Below, in pieces: positions 7,957-19,820 of a stretch of DNA of 64,000 nucleotides (within the stretch, counting starts at the first letter, position 1; each line of letters begins with the position of its first letter). Position numbers and translations under genes: made by a program. This stretch comes from Flavobacterium phragmitis (GTDB lineage: Bacteria; Bacteroidota; Bacteroidia; Flavobacteriales; Flavobacteriaceae). The stretch spans positions 343,066 to 407,065 of the forward strand of contig NZ_FOMH01000004.1 in NCBI RefSeq assembly GCF_900112575.1. The letters are read 5' to 3'. The notes under the pieces are model-generated. The model saw only the letters and a program-made list of their open reading frames with translations. It was not told where the DNA came from and did not search any database.

Positions 7957-8165
7957 ATTTTTCGTATAATAAAATATTTAAATTTTATTATCCCATAGTT
8001 TAAAATACGAAAAAGTTTTTGATCAATACGAAGAAAGAAAATCAAACCTATTTTACTTGTTTTATTTTTAAAGATGTATTGATTATAATTAAGAAAGTAT
8101 AGATTAAACAGTGTGTATTTACACAAAAATAAATTACTTTTTTTTAATCAAAATTTTGTCCATTG

Positions 8166-11100
8166 ATGATAACAAATCAGACTGAAAGATTGAATTTTGC
8201 CTCTACAAAAAATATCCCTGACTATCCGGATTTCTTAGATGTTCAGGTTAAATCTTTTAAAGATTTCTTTCAATTAGAAACGAAATCTGACGAAAGAGGC
8301 AACGAAGGGTTATACAATACCTTCATGGAAAACTTCCCAATTACAGATACAAGAAACAACTTTGTATTGGAATTCCTAGATTATTTTGTTGATCCGCCAC
8401 GTTATACAATTCAAGAATGTATAGAGAGAGGTCTTACTTATAGTGTGCCTTTAAAAGCTAGGTTAAAACTATACTGTACAGATCCAGAACACGAAGATTT
8501 TGAAACTATTGTACAAGATGTTTATCTTGGAACAATTCCTTACATGACTCCTAGTGGTACTTTTGTTATTAATGGTGCCGAGCGTGTTGTAGTATCTCAA
8601 TTACACCGTTCTCCAGGGGTTTTCTTTGGACAGTCATTCCACGCAAATGGAACTAAACTTTATTCTGCCAGAGTAATTCCTTTTAAAGGTTCTTGGATAG
8701 AATTCTCTACTGATATTAACAGCGTAATGTACGCGTATATCGATAGAAAGAAAAAATTACCTGTAACGACTTTATTCCGTGCTATCGGTTTCGAAAGAGA
8801 TAAGGATATCCTTGAAATTTTCGACTTAGCTGAAGAAATTAAAGTTTCTAAAACTGGTATTAAGAAATATATTGGAAGAAGACTTGCTGCGCGTGTTTTG
8901 AACACTTGGCACGAGGATTTCGTAGATGAAGATACTGGAGAGGTAGTTTCTATCGAGCGTAACGAAATCATCCTTGATCGTGATACAATTATCGACAAAG
9001 ATAATGTTGAAGAGATCATCGATTCTAACGTAAAATCTATTTTGTTACACAAAGAGGATAATAACCAAGCAGATTATGCTATTATCCACAACACGTTACA
9101 AAAAGACCCTACAAACTCTGAAAAAGAAGCTGTAGAGCACATTTACCGTCAGTTGCGTAATGCTGAACCGCCTGATGAGGAAACTGCTCGTGGTATTATA
9201 GATAAATTGTTCTTCTCTGATCAACGTTATAACTTAGGTGAAGTTGGTCGTTACAGAATGAACAAGAAATTAGATTTAGATATCCCTATGGATAAGCAAG
9301 TGCTTACTAAAGAGGATATCATTACAATCGTTAAATATTTGATCGAGTTGATCAACTCTAAAGCTGAGATTGATGATATCGATCACTTATCAAACCGTCG
9401 TGTTAGAACAGTTGGAGAACAATTGTCTCAACAATTCGGTGTTGGTTTAGCTCGTATGGCTAGAACTATTCGTGAGAGAATGAACGTTAGAGATAACGAG
9501 GTGTTTACACCAATTGATTTGATTAATGCTAAAACATTATCATCAGTTATCAACTCTTTCTTTGGTACTAACCAGTTATCTCAATTTATGGATCAAACGA
9601 ATCCATTAGCTGAGATTACACACAAAAGAAGACTTTCTGCACTTGGACCAGGTGGACTTTCGAGAGAGAGAGCTGGTTTCGAGGTTCGTGACGTTCACTA
9701 TACTCACTATGGTCGTTTATGTCCGATTGAAACTCCTGAGGGACCAAACATTGGTTTGATTTCATCTCTGGGTGTTTATGCAAAAGTAAACGGAATGGGA
9801 TTCATTGAAACTCCATACCGTAAAGTAACAGATGGTGTAGTTGATTTAGAAAGTGCACCAATCTATTTAAGTGCTGAAGAAGAAGAAGGTAAAATGATTG
9901 CTCAGGCAAACATTGATATGGATGCTTCAGGTAAAATTACAGCTAGTAACGTTATTGCTCGTGAAGAGGGTGACTTTCCGGTTGTTGAACCAAGTTCAGT
10001 ACATTATACAGACGTTGCTCCTAACCAGATCGCTTCGATTTCTGCATCTTTGATTCCTTTCTTGGAGCATGATGATGCGAACCGTGCGTTGATGGGATCA
10101 AACATGATGCGTCAGGCAGTTCCGTTGATCCGTCCTGAAGCGCCGATTGTTGGTACAGGTTTAGAGCGTCAGGTAGCTTCTGATTCAAGAGTATTGATCA
10201 ATGCTGAAGGGCATGGTACTGTTGAATACGTAGATGCTAATATCATTACTATTAAATACGATCGTACAGAAGACGAGAGAATGGTTAGTTTTGATGCTGA
10301 TGAGAAAACGTACAACTTAATTAAATTTAGAAAAACCAATCAAGGTACAAGTATCAACTTGAAACCTATCGTAAGAAGAGGTGACAGAGTTGTTCCTGGA
10401 CAAGTATTGTCTGAAGGATATGCTACTCAAAATGGAGAATTAGCTTTAGGTAGAAACTTAAAAGTTGCGTTCATGCCATGGAAAGGGTACAATTTCGAGG
10501 ATGCGATTGTAATTTCTGAAAAAGTAGTTCGTGATGATATTTTTACATCTATCCACGTTGATGATTATTCATTAGAGGTTAGAGATACTAAATTAGGAAA
10601 CGAAGAGTTAACAAACGATATTCCTAACGTTTCTGAAGAAGCTACTAAAGATTTAGATGAAAACGGTATGATTAGAATTGGAGCAGAGGTTAAACCTGGC
10701 GACATTTTGATCGGAAAAATTACGCCAAAAGGAGAATCAGATCCAACTCCAGAGGAGAAATTGCTTCGTGCAATCTTCGGAGATAAAGCTGGTGACGTAA
10801 AAGATGCTTCATTAAAAGCTTCTCCATCTTTACATGGTGTAGTTCTTGACAAAAAATTATTTGCAAGAGCCGTAAAAGATAAACGTAAACGTACTCAGGA
10901 TAAAGATGCTTTAGGCGCTTTAGAAATGGAGTTCGAAACTAAATTTGTTGAATTAAAAGACAGATTGGTTGAGAAATTATTCTTGATCGTTAACGGAAAA
11001 ACATCTCAAGGTGTAATGAACGATTTGGGTGAAGAAGTTTTACCAAAAGGTAAAAAATATACTCAAAAAATGCTTTACGCAGTAGAAGATTTTGCTCACT

Positions 11101-11978
11101 TAAGCAAAGGTCAGTGGGTTGCTGATGATGCTACAAATAAAATGGTTAATGATTTGATTCATAACTATAAAATTAAGCTGAACGACTTACAAGGAGCTTT
11201 AAGAAGAGAGAAATTTACTATTACAGTTGGAGATGAATTACCATCTGGAATCTTGAAATTGGCTAAAATCTATATCGCTAAAAAACGTAAGTTAAAAGTG
11301 GGTGATAAAATGGCGGGTCGTCACGGTAACAAAGGTATTGTTGCTAGAATCGTTCGCCACGAAGATATGCCTTTCTTAGAAGATGGAACACCAGTAGATA
11401 TCGTATTGAATCCACTTGGGGTACCTTCACGTATGAACATTGGTCAGATTTATGAGACTGTATTAGGATGGGCTGGTATGAACTTGGGTAGAAAATTTGC
11501 TACTCCAATCTTCGACGGAGCTTCTCTTGATGAGATCAACGCCTTGACTGATGAAGCTGGAGTACCACGTTTCGGACATACTTACCTATATGATGGTGGT
11601 ACTGGAGAGCGTTTTGCACAAAAAGCAACTGTGGGTGTAATTTACATGCTTAAATTAGGACACATGGTTGACGATAAGATGCACGCACGTTCTATTGGAC
11701 CATACTCATTGATTACGCAACAGCCACTTGGAGGTAAAGCTCAATTTGGAGGTCAGCGTTTCGGAGAGATGGAGGTTTGGGCACTTGAGGCTTATGGAGC
11801 TTCTAGTACTCTACGTGAGATCCTAACTGTTAAGTCTGATGACGTTATTGGTAGAGCTAAAACTTACGAGGCTATCGTTAAGGGTGAAACTATGCCAGAA
11901 CCAGGTTTACCAGAATCATTCAATGTATTAATGCACGAATTGAAAGGTCTAGGATTAGATCTTCGTTTGGAAGAATAA
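8166..11978 (+). CDS. rpoB: DNA-directed RNA polymerase subunit beta
   Basis: The 1270-residue beta subunit is complete. The rifampicin-pocket region is normal ([33 protein letters not shown]), so no resistance change is apparent at the common sites. The C-terminal clamp region ends [20 protein letters not shown] and beyond. The ATG at 8166 is preferred over the TTG at 8163. A leader of about 270 bases containing the attenuator hairpin separates it from rplL. Confidence 0.99.
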   Translation: MITNQTERLNFASTKNIPDYPDFLDVQVKSFKDFFQLETKSDERGNEGLYNTFMENFPITDTRNNFVLEFLDYFVDPPRYTIQECIERGLTYSVPLKARLKLYCTDPEHEDFETIVQDVYLGTIPYMTPSGTFVINGAERVVVSQLHRSPGVFFGQSFHANGTKLYSARVIPFKGSWIEFSTDINSVMYAYIDRKKKLPVTTLFRAIGFERDKDILEIFDLAEEIKVSKTGIKKYIGRRLAARVLNTWHEDFVDEDTGEVVSIERNEIILDRDTIIDKDNVEEIIDSNVKSILLHKEDNNQADYAIIHNTLQKDPTNSEKEAVEHIYRQLRNAEPPDEETARGIIDKLFFSDQRYNLGEVGRYRMNKKLDLDIPMDKQVLTKEDIITIVKYLIELINSKAEIDDIDHLSNRRVRTVGEQLSQQFGVGLARMARTIRERMNVRDNEVFTPIDLINAKTLSSVINSFFGTNQLSQFMDQTNPLAEITHKRRLSALGPGGLSRERAGFEVRDVHYTHYGRLCPIETPEGPNIGLISSLGVYAKVNGMGFIETPYRKVTDGVVDLESAPIYLSAEEEEGKMIAQANIDMDASGKITASNVIAREEGDFPVVEPSSVHYTDVAPNQIASISASLIPFLEHDDANRALMGSNMMRQAVPLIRPEAPIVGTGLERQVASDSRVLINAEGHGTVEYVDANIITIKYDRTEDERMVSFDADEKTYNLIKFRKTNQGTSINLKPIVRRGDRVVPGQVLSEGYATQNGELALGRNLKVAFMPWKGYNFEDAIVISEKVVRDDIFTSIHVDDYSLEVRDTKLGNEELTNDIPNVSEEATKDLDENGMIRIGAEVKPGDILIGKITPKGESDPTPEEKLLRAIFGDKAGDVKDASLKASPSLHGVVLDKKLFARAVKDKRKRTQDKDALGALEMEFETKFVELKDRLVEKLFLIVNGKTSQGVMNDLGEEVLPKGKKYTQKMLYAVEDFAHLSKGQWVADDATNKMVNDLIHNYKIKLNDLQGALRREKFTITVGDELPSGILKLAKIYIAKKRKLKVGDKMAGRHGNKGIVARIVRHEDMPFLEDGTPVDIVLNPLGVPSRMNIGQIYETVLGWAGMNLGRKFATPIFDGASLDEINALTDEAGVPRFGHTYLYDGGTGERFAQKATVGVIYMLKLGHMVDDKMHARSIGPYSLITQQPLGGKAQFGGQRFGEMEVWALEAYGASSTLREILTVKSDDVIGRAKTYEAIVKGETMPEPGLPESFNVLMHELKGLGLDLRLEE

Positions 11979-11984
11979 ATAAAA

Positions 11985-12038
11985 GTTTTCAGTCGCAGTT
12001 TCAGTATTCAGTTAACGCTGAAAACTGAGACTGCTGAC
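11985..12038 (+). repeat. CAGT-rich imperfect inverted repeat in the rpoB-rpoC gap
   Basis: Runs of CAGTCGCAGTTTCAGT and a complementary GCTGAAAACTGAGACTGCTG form an imperfect palindrome. The same word family recurs at 48344-48420. It starts just after the rpoB stop. Confidence 0.6.
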
Positions 12039-12265
12039 TATTACTAAATATTAAAGTTTTTAAGATTTATACCCGTAACCCGTTCCGATTTTTTATAATA
12101 ATGCAGGGCATTTTATAACTAGCACCTCAAATAAGAGTTTGAGGTTTAGAGAAGTAAACCGAGGTAAGCGCGATGATTTAACTCTTTTGAAAGCAATTTT
12201 TGAAAGATGGAGATTATGAAAATCTAAAATCAATTTTTAACAGCAGTAAATCAATAGTAAAAACT

Positions 12266-15200
12266 ATGATGAATAATAGAAACAATAAAGATAAGAATCC
12301 AGTAAAAAGATTTAACAAAATCTCTATTGGATTGGCTTCACCAGAATCTATCTTGAAAGAATCAAGAGGAGAGGTTTTAAAGCCAGAAACAATCAACTAT
12401 AGAACGCACAAACCAGAGCGTGACGGACTTTTCTGCGAAAGAATCTTCGGACCAGTAAAAGATTTTGAATGTGCTTGTGGTAAGTATAAAAGAATTCGTT
12501 ACAAAGGTATCATATGTGACCGTTGTGGTGTTGAAGTTACTGAGAAAAAAGTACGTCGTGATAGAGTAGGACACATCAACCTTGTTGTGCCAATTGCTCA
12601 TATCTGGTACTTCCGTTCTCTTCCAAACAAAATTGGTTATATCCTTGGTCTTCCATCTAAGAAATTAGATATGATCATTTACTACGAAAGATACGTAGTA
12701 ATTCAGCCAGGTATCGCTAAGAATGCAGATGGAGAATCATTACAAAGATTAGATTTCTTAACTGAAGAAGAATACTTAAACATTTTAGATACTCTTCCTC
12801 AAGAAAACCAATATTTAGATGATTTAGATCCTAATAAATTTGTTGCCAAAATGGGAGCAGAGTGTATTATGGATTTATTAGCTCGTATTGACCTAGATGC
12901 TTTATCTTATGAATTAAGACACAGCGCTAACAATGAGACTTCTAAACAAAGAAAAACTGAGGCTTTAAAAAGATTACAAGTTGTTGAATCTTTCCGTGAG
13001 TCTAACGAAAACCGCGAAAATCGTCCAGAATGGATGATTATGAAAGTGGTTCCAGTTATTCCGCCAGAATTACGCCCGCTTGTGCCACTTGATGGAGGTC
13101 GTTTTGCAACTTCAGATTTGAACGATTTATATCGTCGTGTAATCATCCGTAATAACCGTTTGAAAAGATTAATGGAGATTAAAGCTCCAGAAGTTATCTT
13201 AAGAAACGAGAAACGTATGTTACAAGAATCTGTAGATTCATTATTCGATAACACACGTAAAGCTTCTGCTGTTAAAACAGAATCAAACAGACCATTAAAA
13301 TCATTATCTGACTCATTAAAAGGTAAGCAAGGACGTTTCCGTCAAAACTTACTTGGTAAACGTGTGGATTATTCTGCTCGTTCGGTAATCGTCGTTGGTC
13401 CAGAGTTGAAATTATATGAGTGCGGATTGCCAAAAGATATGGCTTCTGAATTATACAAACCTTTCGTTATCCGTAAATTGATCGAAAGAGGTATTGTAAA
13501 AACAGTAAAATCTGCTAAGAAAATCATTGACAAAAAAGAGCCAGTAGTTTGGGATATCCTTGAAAATGTAATTAAAGGACACCCAGTATTACTTAACCGT
13601 GCTCCTACTTTGCACAGACTTGGTATTCAGGCATTCCAACCAAAATTAATTGAAGGAAAAGCAATCCAGTTACACCCATTAGTATGTACGGCTTTCAACG
13701 CCGATTTCGATGGTGACCAGATGGCGGTTCACTTACCATTAGGGCCAGAGGCTATTTTGGAGGCACAATTATTAATGTTGGCTTCTCACAATATCTTGAA
13801 CCCTGCAAATGGTGCTCCAATTACTGTACCTTCTCAGGACATGGTCTTGGGTCTATACTATATGACCAAAGAGCGTATTTCTACAGAAGATCACAAAATT
13901 ATCGGTCAGGATTTAACTTTTTATTCTGCTGAAGAAGTAAATATTGCATTAAACGAAGGAAGATTAGAATTGAATGCTCGTGTGAAAATTAGAGCAAAAG
14001 ATTTTAATGATAACGGAGAATTAGTGTACAAAATCATCCAGACAACTGCGGGACGTGTATTATTTAACGAAGTAGTACCTGAAGCGGCTGGATATATCAA
14101 CGACGTATTGACTAAGAAAAACCTTAGAGATATTATCGGACACATTTTAAGTGTGACTGATGTACCTACAACGGCAGCTTTCTTGGATAATATGAAAGAT
14201 ATGGGTTATAAATTTGCATTTAGAGGAGGTTTATCATTCTCTTTAGGTGATATTAGAATTCCAGAACAAAAAACAAAGTTAATTGCAGATGCTAGAGAGC
14301 AAGTTGAAGGTATCTCAACTAACTATAACATGGGTCTTATCACAAATAACGAGCGTTACAACCAAGTTATTGACGTATGGACTTCAGCAAATGCGCAGTT
14401 AACAGAATTAGCAATGAAAAATATTAGAGAAGACCAGCAAGGTTTCAACTCTGTATATATGATGCTTGACTCTGGGGCGAGGGGTTCTAAGGAGCAGATT
14501 CGTCAGTTAACTGGTATGCGTGGTTTGATGGCTAAGCCTAAAAAATCTACTGCTGGTGGTGGTGAGATTATTGAAAACCCGATTCTTTCTAACTTTAAGG
14601 AAGGTCTTTCGATCCTTGAGTACTTCATTTCTACTCACGGTGCTCGTAAAGGTCTTGCGGATACGGCTCTTAAAACGGCCGATGCTGGTTACTTAACAAG
14701 AAGGCTTCATGACGTTTCTCAAGATGTTATTGTTAACATCGAGGATTGTGGAACTTTAAGAGGTGTTGAAGTTGCAGCATTGAAGAAAAATGAGGAAATC
14801 GTTGAATCTTTAGGAGAGAGAATTCTAGGACGTGTTGCATTACAAGACGTTATTAATCCTCTTACTAATGAAGTAATGGTTAAATCTGGAGAACAAATTA
14901 CAGAATCAATTATGAGAACTATCGAAGCTTCTCCAATTGAGAAAGTAGAAGTTAGATCTCCATTAACTTGTGAAGCTTTAAAAGGAATTTGTGCGAAATG
15001 TTACGGTAGAAACTTAGCTACTGGTAAGATGACACAAAGAGGTGAAGCTGTCGGAGTTATTGCAGCTCAGTCTATTGGAGAGCCAGGTACACAGTTGACA
15101 CTTCGTACGTTCCACGTTGGAGGGGTTGCTGGAGGTATCTCTGAAGAGTCTAGTATTGTTACAAGATTCGCAGGTAGACTTGAAATTGAAGATTTAAAAA

Positions 15201-16573
15201 CAGTTAAAGGAGAAGATAGTGAAGGTAACGAAGTTGATATCGTTGTATCACGTTCAACTGAGTTGAAATTAGTTGACGAGAAAACTGGAATTGTTTTAAA
15301 TACACATAACATTCCTTACGGTTCTAGTATCTTCGTTGGAGATGGAGAAACTGTTGCTAAAGGAACTGTAATCTGTAAATGGGATCCATATAACGGTGTA
15401 ATTGTTTCTGAATTTACTGGTAAGATTGCTTACGAAGATTTAGAGCAAGGACAATCGTTCATGGTTGAGATCGATGAGCAGACTGGTTTCCAAGAAAAAG
15501 TAATTTCTGAGGCTAGAAACAAAAAATTAATCCCAACTTTATTAGTTTATGGTAAAGAAGGTGAATTGATTCGTTCATACAACTTGCCAGTAGGTGCACA
15601 CTTAATGGTTGAGAATGGTGAGAAAATTAAAGCAGGTAAAGTATTAGTGAAAATCCCACGTCGTTCTTCTAAAGCAGGCGATATCACGGGAGGTTTACCA
15701 AGAATTACTGAGCTTCTTGAGGCTCGTAACCCTTCAAACCCAGCAGTTGTATCTGAAATTGATGGTGTTGTATCTTTCGGAAAAATTAAGAGAGGTAACC
15801 GTGAGATCGTTATCGAGTCTAAATTTGGTGAGGTTAAAAAGTATTTAGTTAAACTTTCAAGCCAAATCTTAGTACAAGAGAATGACTTCGTAAGAGCGGG
15901 AGTTCCATTGTCTGACGGTGCAATTACACCAGACGATATCTTAAGAATTCAAGGGCCAGCTGCTGTTCAACAGTATTTGGTTAATGAAATTCAAGAGGTT
16001 TACCGTCTACAAGGGGTAAAAATCAATGACAAACACTTTGAGGTTGTAATTCGTCAAATGATGCGTAAAGTTAAAGTTGAAGATCCAGGAGATACTCTAT
16101 TCTTAGAAGATCAATTGATCCATACTAAAGACTTTATCCTTCAAAATGATAAATTATACGGAATGAAAGTGGTTGAAGATGCTGGAGATTCTTCTGTATT
16201 GAAACCAGGTCAGATTATTACGCCTCGTGAATTACGTGATGAAAATTCATTATTGAAACGTACAGATAAAAATCTTGTTGTAGCAAGAGATGTAATTACT
16301 GCAACTGCAACGCCAGTTTTACAAGGTATTACAAGAGCTTCGTTACAAACTAAATCATTCATTTCTGCGGCTTCATTCCAGGAGACAACGAAAGTACTTA
16401 ACGAAGCTGCAGTAGCTGGTAAAGTAGATGATTTAGAAGGATTAAAAGAAAATGTAATTGTTGGACACAGAATTCCTGCGGGAACTGGTATGAGAGAATA
16501 CGATAACACTATTGTAGGATCTAAAGACGATTACAACGAAATGATGGCTAATAAAGAAGAGTACATTTATTAA
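12266..16573 (+). CDS. rpoC: DNA-directed RNA polymerase subunit beta'
   Basis: The 1435-residue beta' subunit is complete: N-terminal zinc site ([20 protein letters not shown]), catalytic Mg loop [16 protein letters not shown], the trigger-loop region, the second zinc site ([16 protein letters not shown]) and the C-terminal clamp. I set the start at the ATG at 12266 (second ATG at 12269), because the upstream TTG at 12200 would add an untypical extension. The long 287-base gap after rpoB contains a CAGT repeat and a small CCTCAAA/TTTGAGG hairpin at 12125-12147, unusual for a gene pair that is often nearly contiguous. Confidence 0.99.
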   Translation: MMNNRNNKDKNPVKRFNKISIGLASPESILKESRGEVLKPETINYRTHKPERDGLFCERIFGPVKDFECACGKYKRIRYKGIICDRCGVEVTEKKVRRDRVGHINLVVPIAHIWYFRSLPNKIGYILGLPSKKLDMIIYYERYVVIQPGIAKNADGESLQRLDFLTEEEYLNILDTLPQENQYLDDLDPNKFVAKMGAECIMDLLARIDLDALSYELRHSANNETSKQRKTEALKRLQVVESFRESNENRENRPEWMIMKVVPVIPPELRPLVPLDGGRFATSDLNDLYRRVIIRNNRLKRLMEIKAPEVILRNEKRMLQESVDSLFDNTRKASAVKTESNRPLKSLSDSLKGKQGRFRQNLLGKRVDYSARSVIVVGPELKLYECGLPKDMASELYKPFVIRKLIERGIVKTVKSAKKIIDKKEPVVWDILENVIKGHPVLLNRAPTLHRLGIQAFQPKLIEGKAIQLHPLVCTAFNADFDGDQMAVHLPLGPEAILEAQLLMLASHNILNPANGAPITVPSQDMVLGLYYMTKERISTEDHKIIGQDLTFYSAEEVNIALNEGRLELNARVKIRAKDFNDNGELVYKIIQTTAGRVLFNEVVPEAAGYINDVLTKKNLRDIIGHILSVTDVPTTAAFLDNMKDMGYKFAFRGGLSFSLGDIRIPEQKTKLIADAREQVEGISTNYNMGLITNNERYNQVIDVWTSANAQLTELAMKNIREDQQGFNSVYMMLDSGARGSKEQIRQLTGMRGLMAKPKKSTAGGGEIIENPILSNFKEGLSILEYFISTHGARKGLADTALKTADAGYLTRRLHDVSQDVIVNIEDCGTLRGVEVAALKKNEEIVESLGERILGRVALQDVINPLTNEVMVKSGEQITESIMRTIEASPIEKVEVRSPLTCEALKGICAKCYGRNLATGKMTQRGEAVGVIAAQSIGEPGTQLTLRTFHVGGVAGGISEESSIVTRFAGRLEIEDLKTVKGEDSEGNEVDIVVSRSTELKLVDEKTGIVLNTHNIPYGSSIFVGDGETVAKGTVICKWDPYNGVIVSEFTGKIAYEDLEQGQSFMVEIDEQTGFQEKVISEARNKKLIPTLLVYGKEGELIRSYNLPVGAHLMVENGEKIKAGKVLVKIPRRSSKAGDITGGLPRITELLEARNPSNPAVVSEIDGVVSFGKIKRGNREIVIESKFGEVKKYLVKLSSQILVQENDFVRAGVPLSDGAITPDDILRIQGPAAVQQYLVNEIQEVYRLQGVKINDKHFEVVIRQMMRKVKVEDPGDTLFLEDQLIHTKDFILQNDKLYGMKVVEDAGDSSVLKPGQIITPRELRDENSLLKRTDKNLVVARDVITATATPVLQGITRASLQTKSFISAASFQETTKVLNEAAVAGKVDDLEGLKENVIVGHRIPAGTGMREYDNTIVGSKDDYNEMMANKEEYIY

Positions 16574-16583
16574 TTAGGAAACT

Positions 16584-16895
16584 ATGAGTAATCCGAAACA
16601 ACAACAAGAGCAAATTAATATCGAGTTAGACGAAACTATTGCAGAAGGAATTTATTCTAATCTAGCAATTATTAATCACTCATCATCAGAGTTTGTTTTA
16701 GATTTTGTGAGTATTATGCCAGGGATTCCTAAAGCCAAGGTAAAGTCAAGAATTGTCTTGACACCACAACATGCTAAAAGATTATTGAGAGCAATAGGGG
16801 AAAATATCCATAGATTTGAAGCCGCTCATGGCGAAATCAAAGAAACGGAACAAGCACCAATTCCGCTTAATTTTGGTCCTGCGGGACAAGCATAA
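16584..16895 (+). CDS. DUF3467 family protein
   Basis: This 103-residue acidic/neutral protein has the DUF3467 pattern (YSNLAIINHSSSEFVLDFVS, KAKVKSRIVLTPQHAKRLL). The family is widespread in Bacteroidota and its function is unknown. It starts 10 bases after rpoC and precedes a strong terminator, so it is the last gene of the rpoBC operon. That placement suggests a link to transcription or translation, but nothing in the sequence says what it does. Confidence 0.85.
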   Translation: MSNPKQQQEQINIELDETIAEGIYSNLAIINHSSSEFVLDFVSIMPGIPKAKVKSRIVLTPQHAKRLLRAIGENIHRFEAAHGEIKETEQAPIPLNFGPAGQA

Positions 16896-16900
16896 ATTTT

Positions 16901-16932
16901 AAAGCCCCATTTTTTGAATGGGGCTTTTTTTT
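16901..16932 (+). terminator. Terminator of the rpoBC-DUF3467 operon
   Basis: AAAGCCCCATT and AATGGGGCTTT form a perfect stem with a short loop, followed by eight or more T. Confidence 0.9.
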
Positions 16933-17092
16933 GCTACAATGATTTATAATAATGCATTTTATCCGATTTAATTTACTTTAATCGACAAAATTTCTTCTGA
17001 TTCTTATGTTGAATTATTTTAGTAGTTCCTATGAAAGATTAATTTTTGAAATATAATGACTTAGTAAGGTTAGATTTAATTCAAATTAAAGG

Positions 17093-17126
17093 AAAGCGCT
17101 AATTTAAATATTAGCGCTTTTTTTAT
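17093..17126 (+). terminator. Second, orphan terminator-like hairpin
   Basis: AAAGCGCTAAT and ATTAGCGCTTT form an 11-bp stem followed by a T run. It lies 160 bases after the rpoC-operon terminator with no recognisable gene between. The 16933-17092 stretch is AT-rich, and I see no convincing ORF or promoter in it. It may end a small RNA or act as a backup terminator. Confidence 0.7.
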
Positions 17127-17255
17127 ATCTAAGAATGAGATTGTTACAAGGATTGTGGAAAAAGTTTCTTGGTTGCCCAACCTTTTTATAAAAAAGATAC
17201 TCTATATAAGTAAGAAAGAATCTTGAAAGTTTTTAACTTATAAATAAAGTAGTGT

Positions 17256-17990
17256 ATGAAAAAGAAATTCACCTTAGAAATAGCAGATCCTTGTTCTGAA
17301 AATTTTGATAAAATGATTCCAAATTCGCAGGGGTCATTTTGCAGTTCGTGTATGAAGAATGTAATTGATTTAAGTAAAAAAACGAATGCTGAAGTAGCCA
17401 AATTTATTGCAGAAAATAAGGATAAAAGCATATGCGCTCGATTAAAAACGACTCAATTGAAAGAAGAATTTGTGTACAATGAAACATCAAAAATCAATAC
17501 TTTAAAATATGCGGCTGTTGCTGCATCTGTTTTGTTGGCATCAAACCTTTCAGCACAAGAAAAAGAAGCTGTTAAAACAGAAATAAACTGCCCAAAACCG
17601 AATCCTTACAAAGTAGGTAAAATAGCTTATAATCAAACTCGAAATCAAGAAATTTCATTAATCATTAAAGGGAAACTGTTAGAAGCAAAAACAAATAAAT
17701 CTTTTGATAAAGAAGTATACTCTAATTTAATGATTACTTTTAATAACTCGCAAAATCCTGTGAAAGTAAATCCTAAAACAGGTGAATTTTCAATAGAAAC
17801 CAAAGTTTTAAAGGATAGTAAAACGATAATGGTTACAATTACAGCCAATGATTATTATCTTTCAAAAGAAATAGCCTTTGATATAAAGTCGGCTAAAAAT
17901 AATGTTTTGATAAAAAACATAATTATTGATGCAGAAGAGTTTAACAGAATTTATATCGCGGGAGGATTAGGAATTAATTATACGCGATAA
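17256..17990 (+). CDS. Cys-cluster membrane protein, Bacteroidota family of unknown function
   Basis: The N terminus is cytoplasmic-looking and carries Cys13 (DPCSENFDKM), Cys29 and Cys32 (GSFCSSC) and Cys60, spaced like a small zinc ribbon. It is followed by one hydrophobic segment, about 83-99, ending in a signal-peptidase-like LSAQE. The remaining ~140 residues look exported and beta-rich (ITFNNSQNPVKVNPKTGEF, TITANDYYLSKEI), like a carboxypeptidase-regulatory fold. The same N-terminal motif heads several Bacteroidota proteins of unknown role. It stands alone between terminators. Function: not known; membrane sensing through the Cys cluster is only a guess. Confidence 0.7.
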   Translation: MKKKFTLEIADPCSENFDKMIPNSQGSFCSSCMKNVIDLSKKTNAEVAKFIAENKDKSICARLKTTQLKEEFVYNETSKINTLKYAAVAASVLLASNLSAQEKEAVKTEINCPKPNPYKVGKIAYNQTRNQEISLIIKGKLLEAKTNKSFDKEVYSNLMITFNNSQNPVKVNPKTGEFSIETKVLKDSKTIMVTITANDYYLSKEIAFDIKSAKNNVLIKNIIIDAEEFNRIYIAGGLGINYTR

Positions 17991-18024
17991 TAATAAAATT
18001 TGCATTGTGGGGAATATAAATGAA

Positions 18025-18055
18025 AAAGGCTGTCATAATAAAATTGACAGCCTTT
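18025..18055. terminator. Bidirectional terminator between the Cys-cluster gene and prfC
   Basis: AAAGGCTGTCA and TGACAGCCTTT form a perfect 11-bp stem. The minus-strand side has a T run (CCTTTTTCA), serving prfC; the plus side serves the upstream gene. Confidence 0.8.
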
Positions 18056-18079
18056 ATATATTATTTTCTTCCAAAAGAA

Positions 18080-19672
18080 TTAATCAAATTCCGATGTAAA
18101 GTATAATTTCACAGTTGGATATTTACTTTGTGTCATTTGAATAGTAAAATCAGAATCAGCTAAGAATACTAGTTGCCCGTATTTATCATGAGCTAAGAAT
18201 TTTTGTTTGATACGTTTAAATTCTTTGAATTCCTCATTTTTAGCATCATCAGGTTTTACCCAGCAAGCTTTATGAACAGGGAAGTTTTCGTAAGTACATT
18301 TTGCTCCGTATTCATGCTCCAAACGATATTGAATAACCTCGTATTGAAGAGCACCAACCGTTCCGATAACTTTACGATTATTCATTTCTAAAGTAAACAA
18401 CTGAGCAACTCCCTCATCCATTAACTGATCAACACCTTTTTCCAATTGCTTAGCTTTCATTGGATCAGCATTGTTAATATATCTAAAGTGCTCTGGAGAG
18501 AAACTTGGGATACCTTTAAAGCTCATGATTTCGCCTTCAGTTAATGTATCTCCAATTTTAAAGTTTCCAGTATCGTGTAGACCAACAATATCTCCTGGAT
18601 ACGAAATGTCAACAATCTCTTTTTTCTCTGCGAAGAATGCATTCGGACTAGAGAATTTTAAATTTTTCTTTTGGCGAACGTGATAATAAGGTTTGTTTCT
18701 TTCAAAAGTTCCCGAAACAATTTTGATAAATGCTAAACGGTCGCGGTGTTTTGGATCCATGTTTGCATGGATTTTGAAAACAAATCCAGACATTTTTTCT
18801 TCTGTAGGCTCAACTGTACGAGTTTCAGAATCTTTTGCTCTTGGAGACGGAGCGATTGTTATAAAACAATCTAATAATTCGCGAACTCCAAAGTTGTTTA
18901 AAGCTGAACCAAAAAACACAGGCTGAATTTTTCCATCCAAATAATCCTGACGTTCAAATTTTGGATAAACTTCATCAATCAATTCTAATTCTTCACGAAG
19001 TTTGTTAGCCGCTTTTTCTCCCACAATTTTATCTAGTTCAGGATTATTCTGTACGTCAGAAAAAGCAATTGTTTCTTCAATGTTTTTACGGCTGTCTCCA
19101 CTAAAAAGGTTGATGTTCTCTTCCCAAAGATTATAAATTCCCTGAAAATCATAACCCATTCCGATTGGGAAACTTAACGGCGTAACTTTTAAACCTAATT
19201 TTTGTTCAACTTCATCCATTAGATCAAAAGCATCTTTACCTTCACGATCTAATTTGTTGATGAAAACAATCATTGGAATGTTACGCATTCTACAAACTGC
19301 AACTAATTTTTCTGTTTGTTCCTCAACCCCTTTTGCAACGTCAATTACAACGATTACGCTATCAACAGCGGTCAAAGTTCTAAAAGTATCTTCAGCAAAA
19401 TCCTTGTGTCCAGGAGTATCAAGGATATTGATTTTTTTGTCTTTATAATTAAAAGCAAGTACAGAAGTCGAAACCGAGATACCTCTTTGGCGTTCGATTT
19501 CCATGAAGTCACTCGTTGCTCCTTTTTTGATTTTGTTGTTTTTTACAGCTCCCGCTTCCTGAATAGCACCTCCAAACAGCAGTAATTTTTCAGTTAAAGT
19601 TGTTTTACCGGCATCGGGGTGCGAGATAATTCCAAATGTTCTTCTGCGTTGTATTTCTTTTAAAAAGCTCAT
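18080..19672 (-). CDS. prfC: Peptide chain release factor 3
   Basis: This 530-residue translational GTPase removes RF1/RF2 from the ribosome after termination. G1 is ISHPDAGKTTL, G3 is DTPGHKDF and G4 is NKLD. The RF3-type switch region RQRGISV and the C-terminal domain (NRKVIGTVGALQYEVIQYRL) distinguish it from EF-G. The length is normal. A minus-strand -7-like TACTTTTG lies at 19692-19699, about 20 bases upstream, without a clear -33 TTG. Confidence 0.97.
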   Translation of the reverse strand: MSFLKEIQRRRTFGIISHPDAGKTTLTEKLLLFGGAIQEAGAVKNNKIKKGATSDFMEIERQRGISVSTSVLAFNYKDKKINILDTPGHKDFAEDTFRTLTAVDSVIVVIDVAKGVEEQTEKLVAVCRMRNIPMIVFINKLDREGKDAFDLMDEVEQKLGLKVTPLSFPIGMGYDFQGIYNLWEENINLFSGDSRKNIEETIAFSDVQNNPELDKIVGEKAANKLREELELIDEVYPKFERQDYLDGKIQPVFFGSALNNFGVRELLDCFITIAPSPRAKDSETRTVEPTEEKMSGFVFKIHANMDPKHRDRLAFIKIVSGTFERNKPYYHVRQKKNLKFSSPNAFFAEKKEIVDISYPGDIVGLHDTGNFKIGDTLTEGEIMSFKGIPSFSPEHFRYINNADPMKAKQLEKGVDQLMDEGVAQLFTLEMNNRKVIGTVGALQYEVIQYRLEHEYGAKCTYENFPVHKACWVKPDDAKNEEFKEFKRIKQKFLAHDKYGQLVFLADSDFTIQMTQSKYPTVKLYFTSEFD

Positions 19673-19770
19673 ATTTCGTATAAATAGGTTGCAAAAGTAC
19701 TATTAAATACGACTTTATAAAAATATTCACTTCTTAAATTTGGGAAGTCTTTCTTGTTCGAAGTTTTTTA

Positions 19771-19802
19771 GAAAAAAAATAAGGCTGTTTTGCAACAGCC
19801 TT
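19771..19802 (-). terminator. Terminator of the alpha-amylase gene
   Basis: AAGGCTGTT and AACAGCCTT form a 9-bp stem with a 4-base loop. On the minus strand it is followed by ATTTTTTTTC. It lies 19 bases beyond the amylase stop. Confidence 0.8.
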
Positions 19803-19820
19803 AAATAGTCATTTTTGAAA

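Noticed and set aside
9540..9720. Possible rifampicin-resistance change in rpoB
   Set aside because: The resistance-region motifs ([21 protein letters not shown]) look like the sensitive wild type.
12200..12265. A 22-residue N-terminal extension of rpoC from a TTG
   Set aside because: RpoC proteins of the group start near [12 protein letters not shown]; the extension is not family-like and uses a weak start codon.
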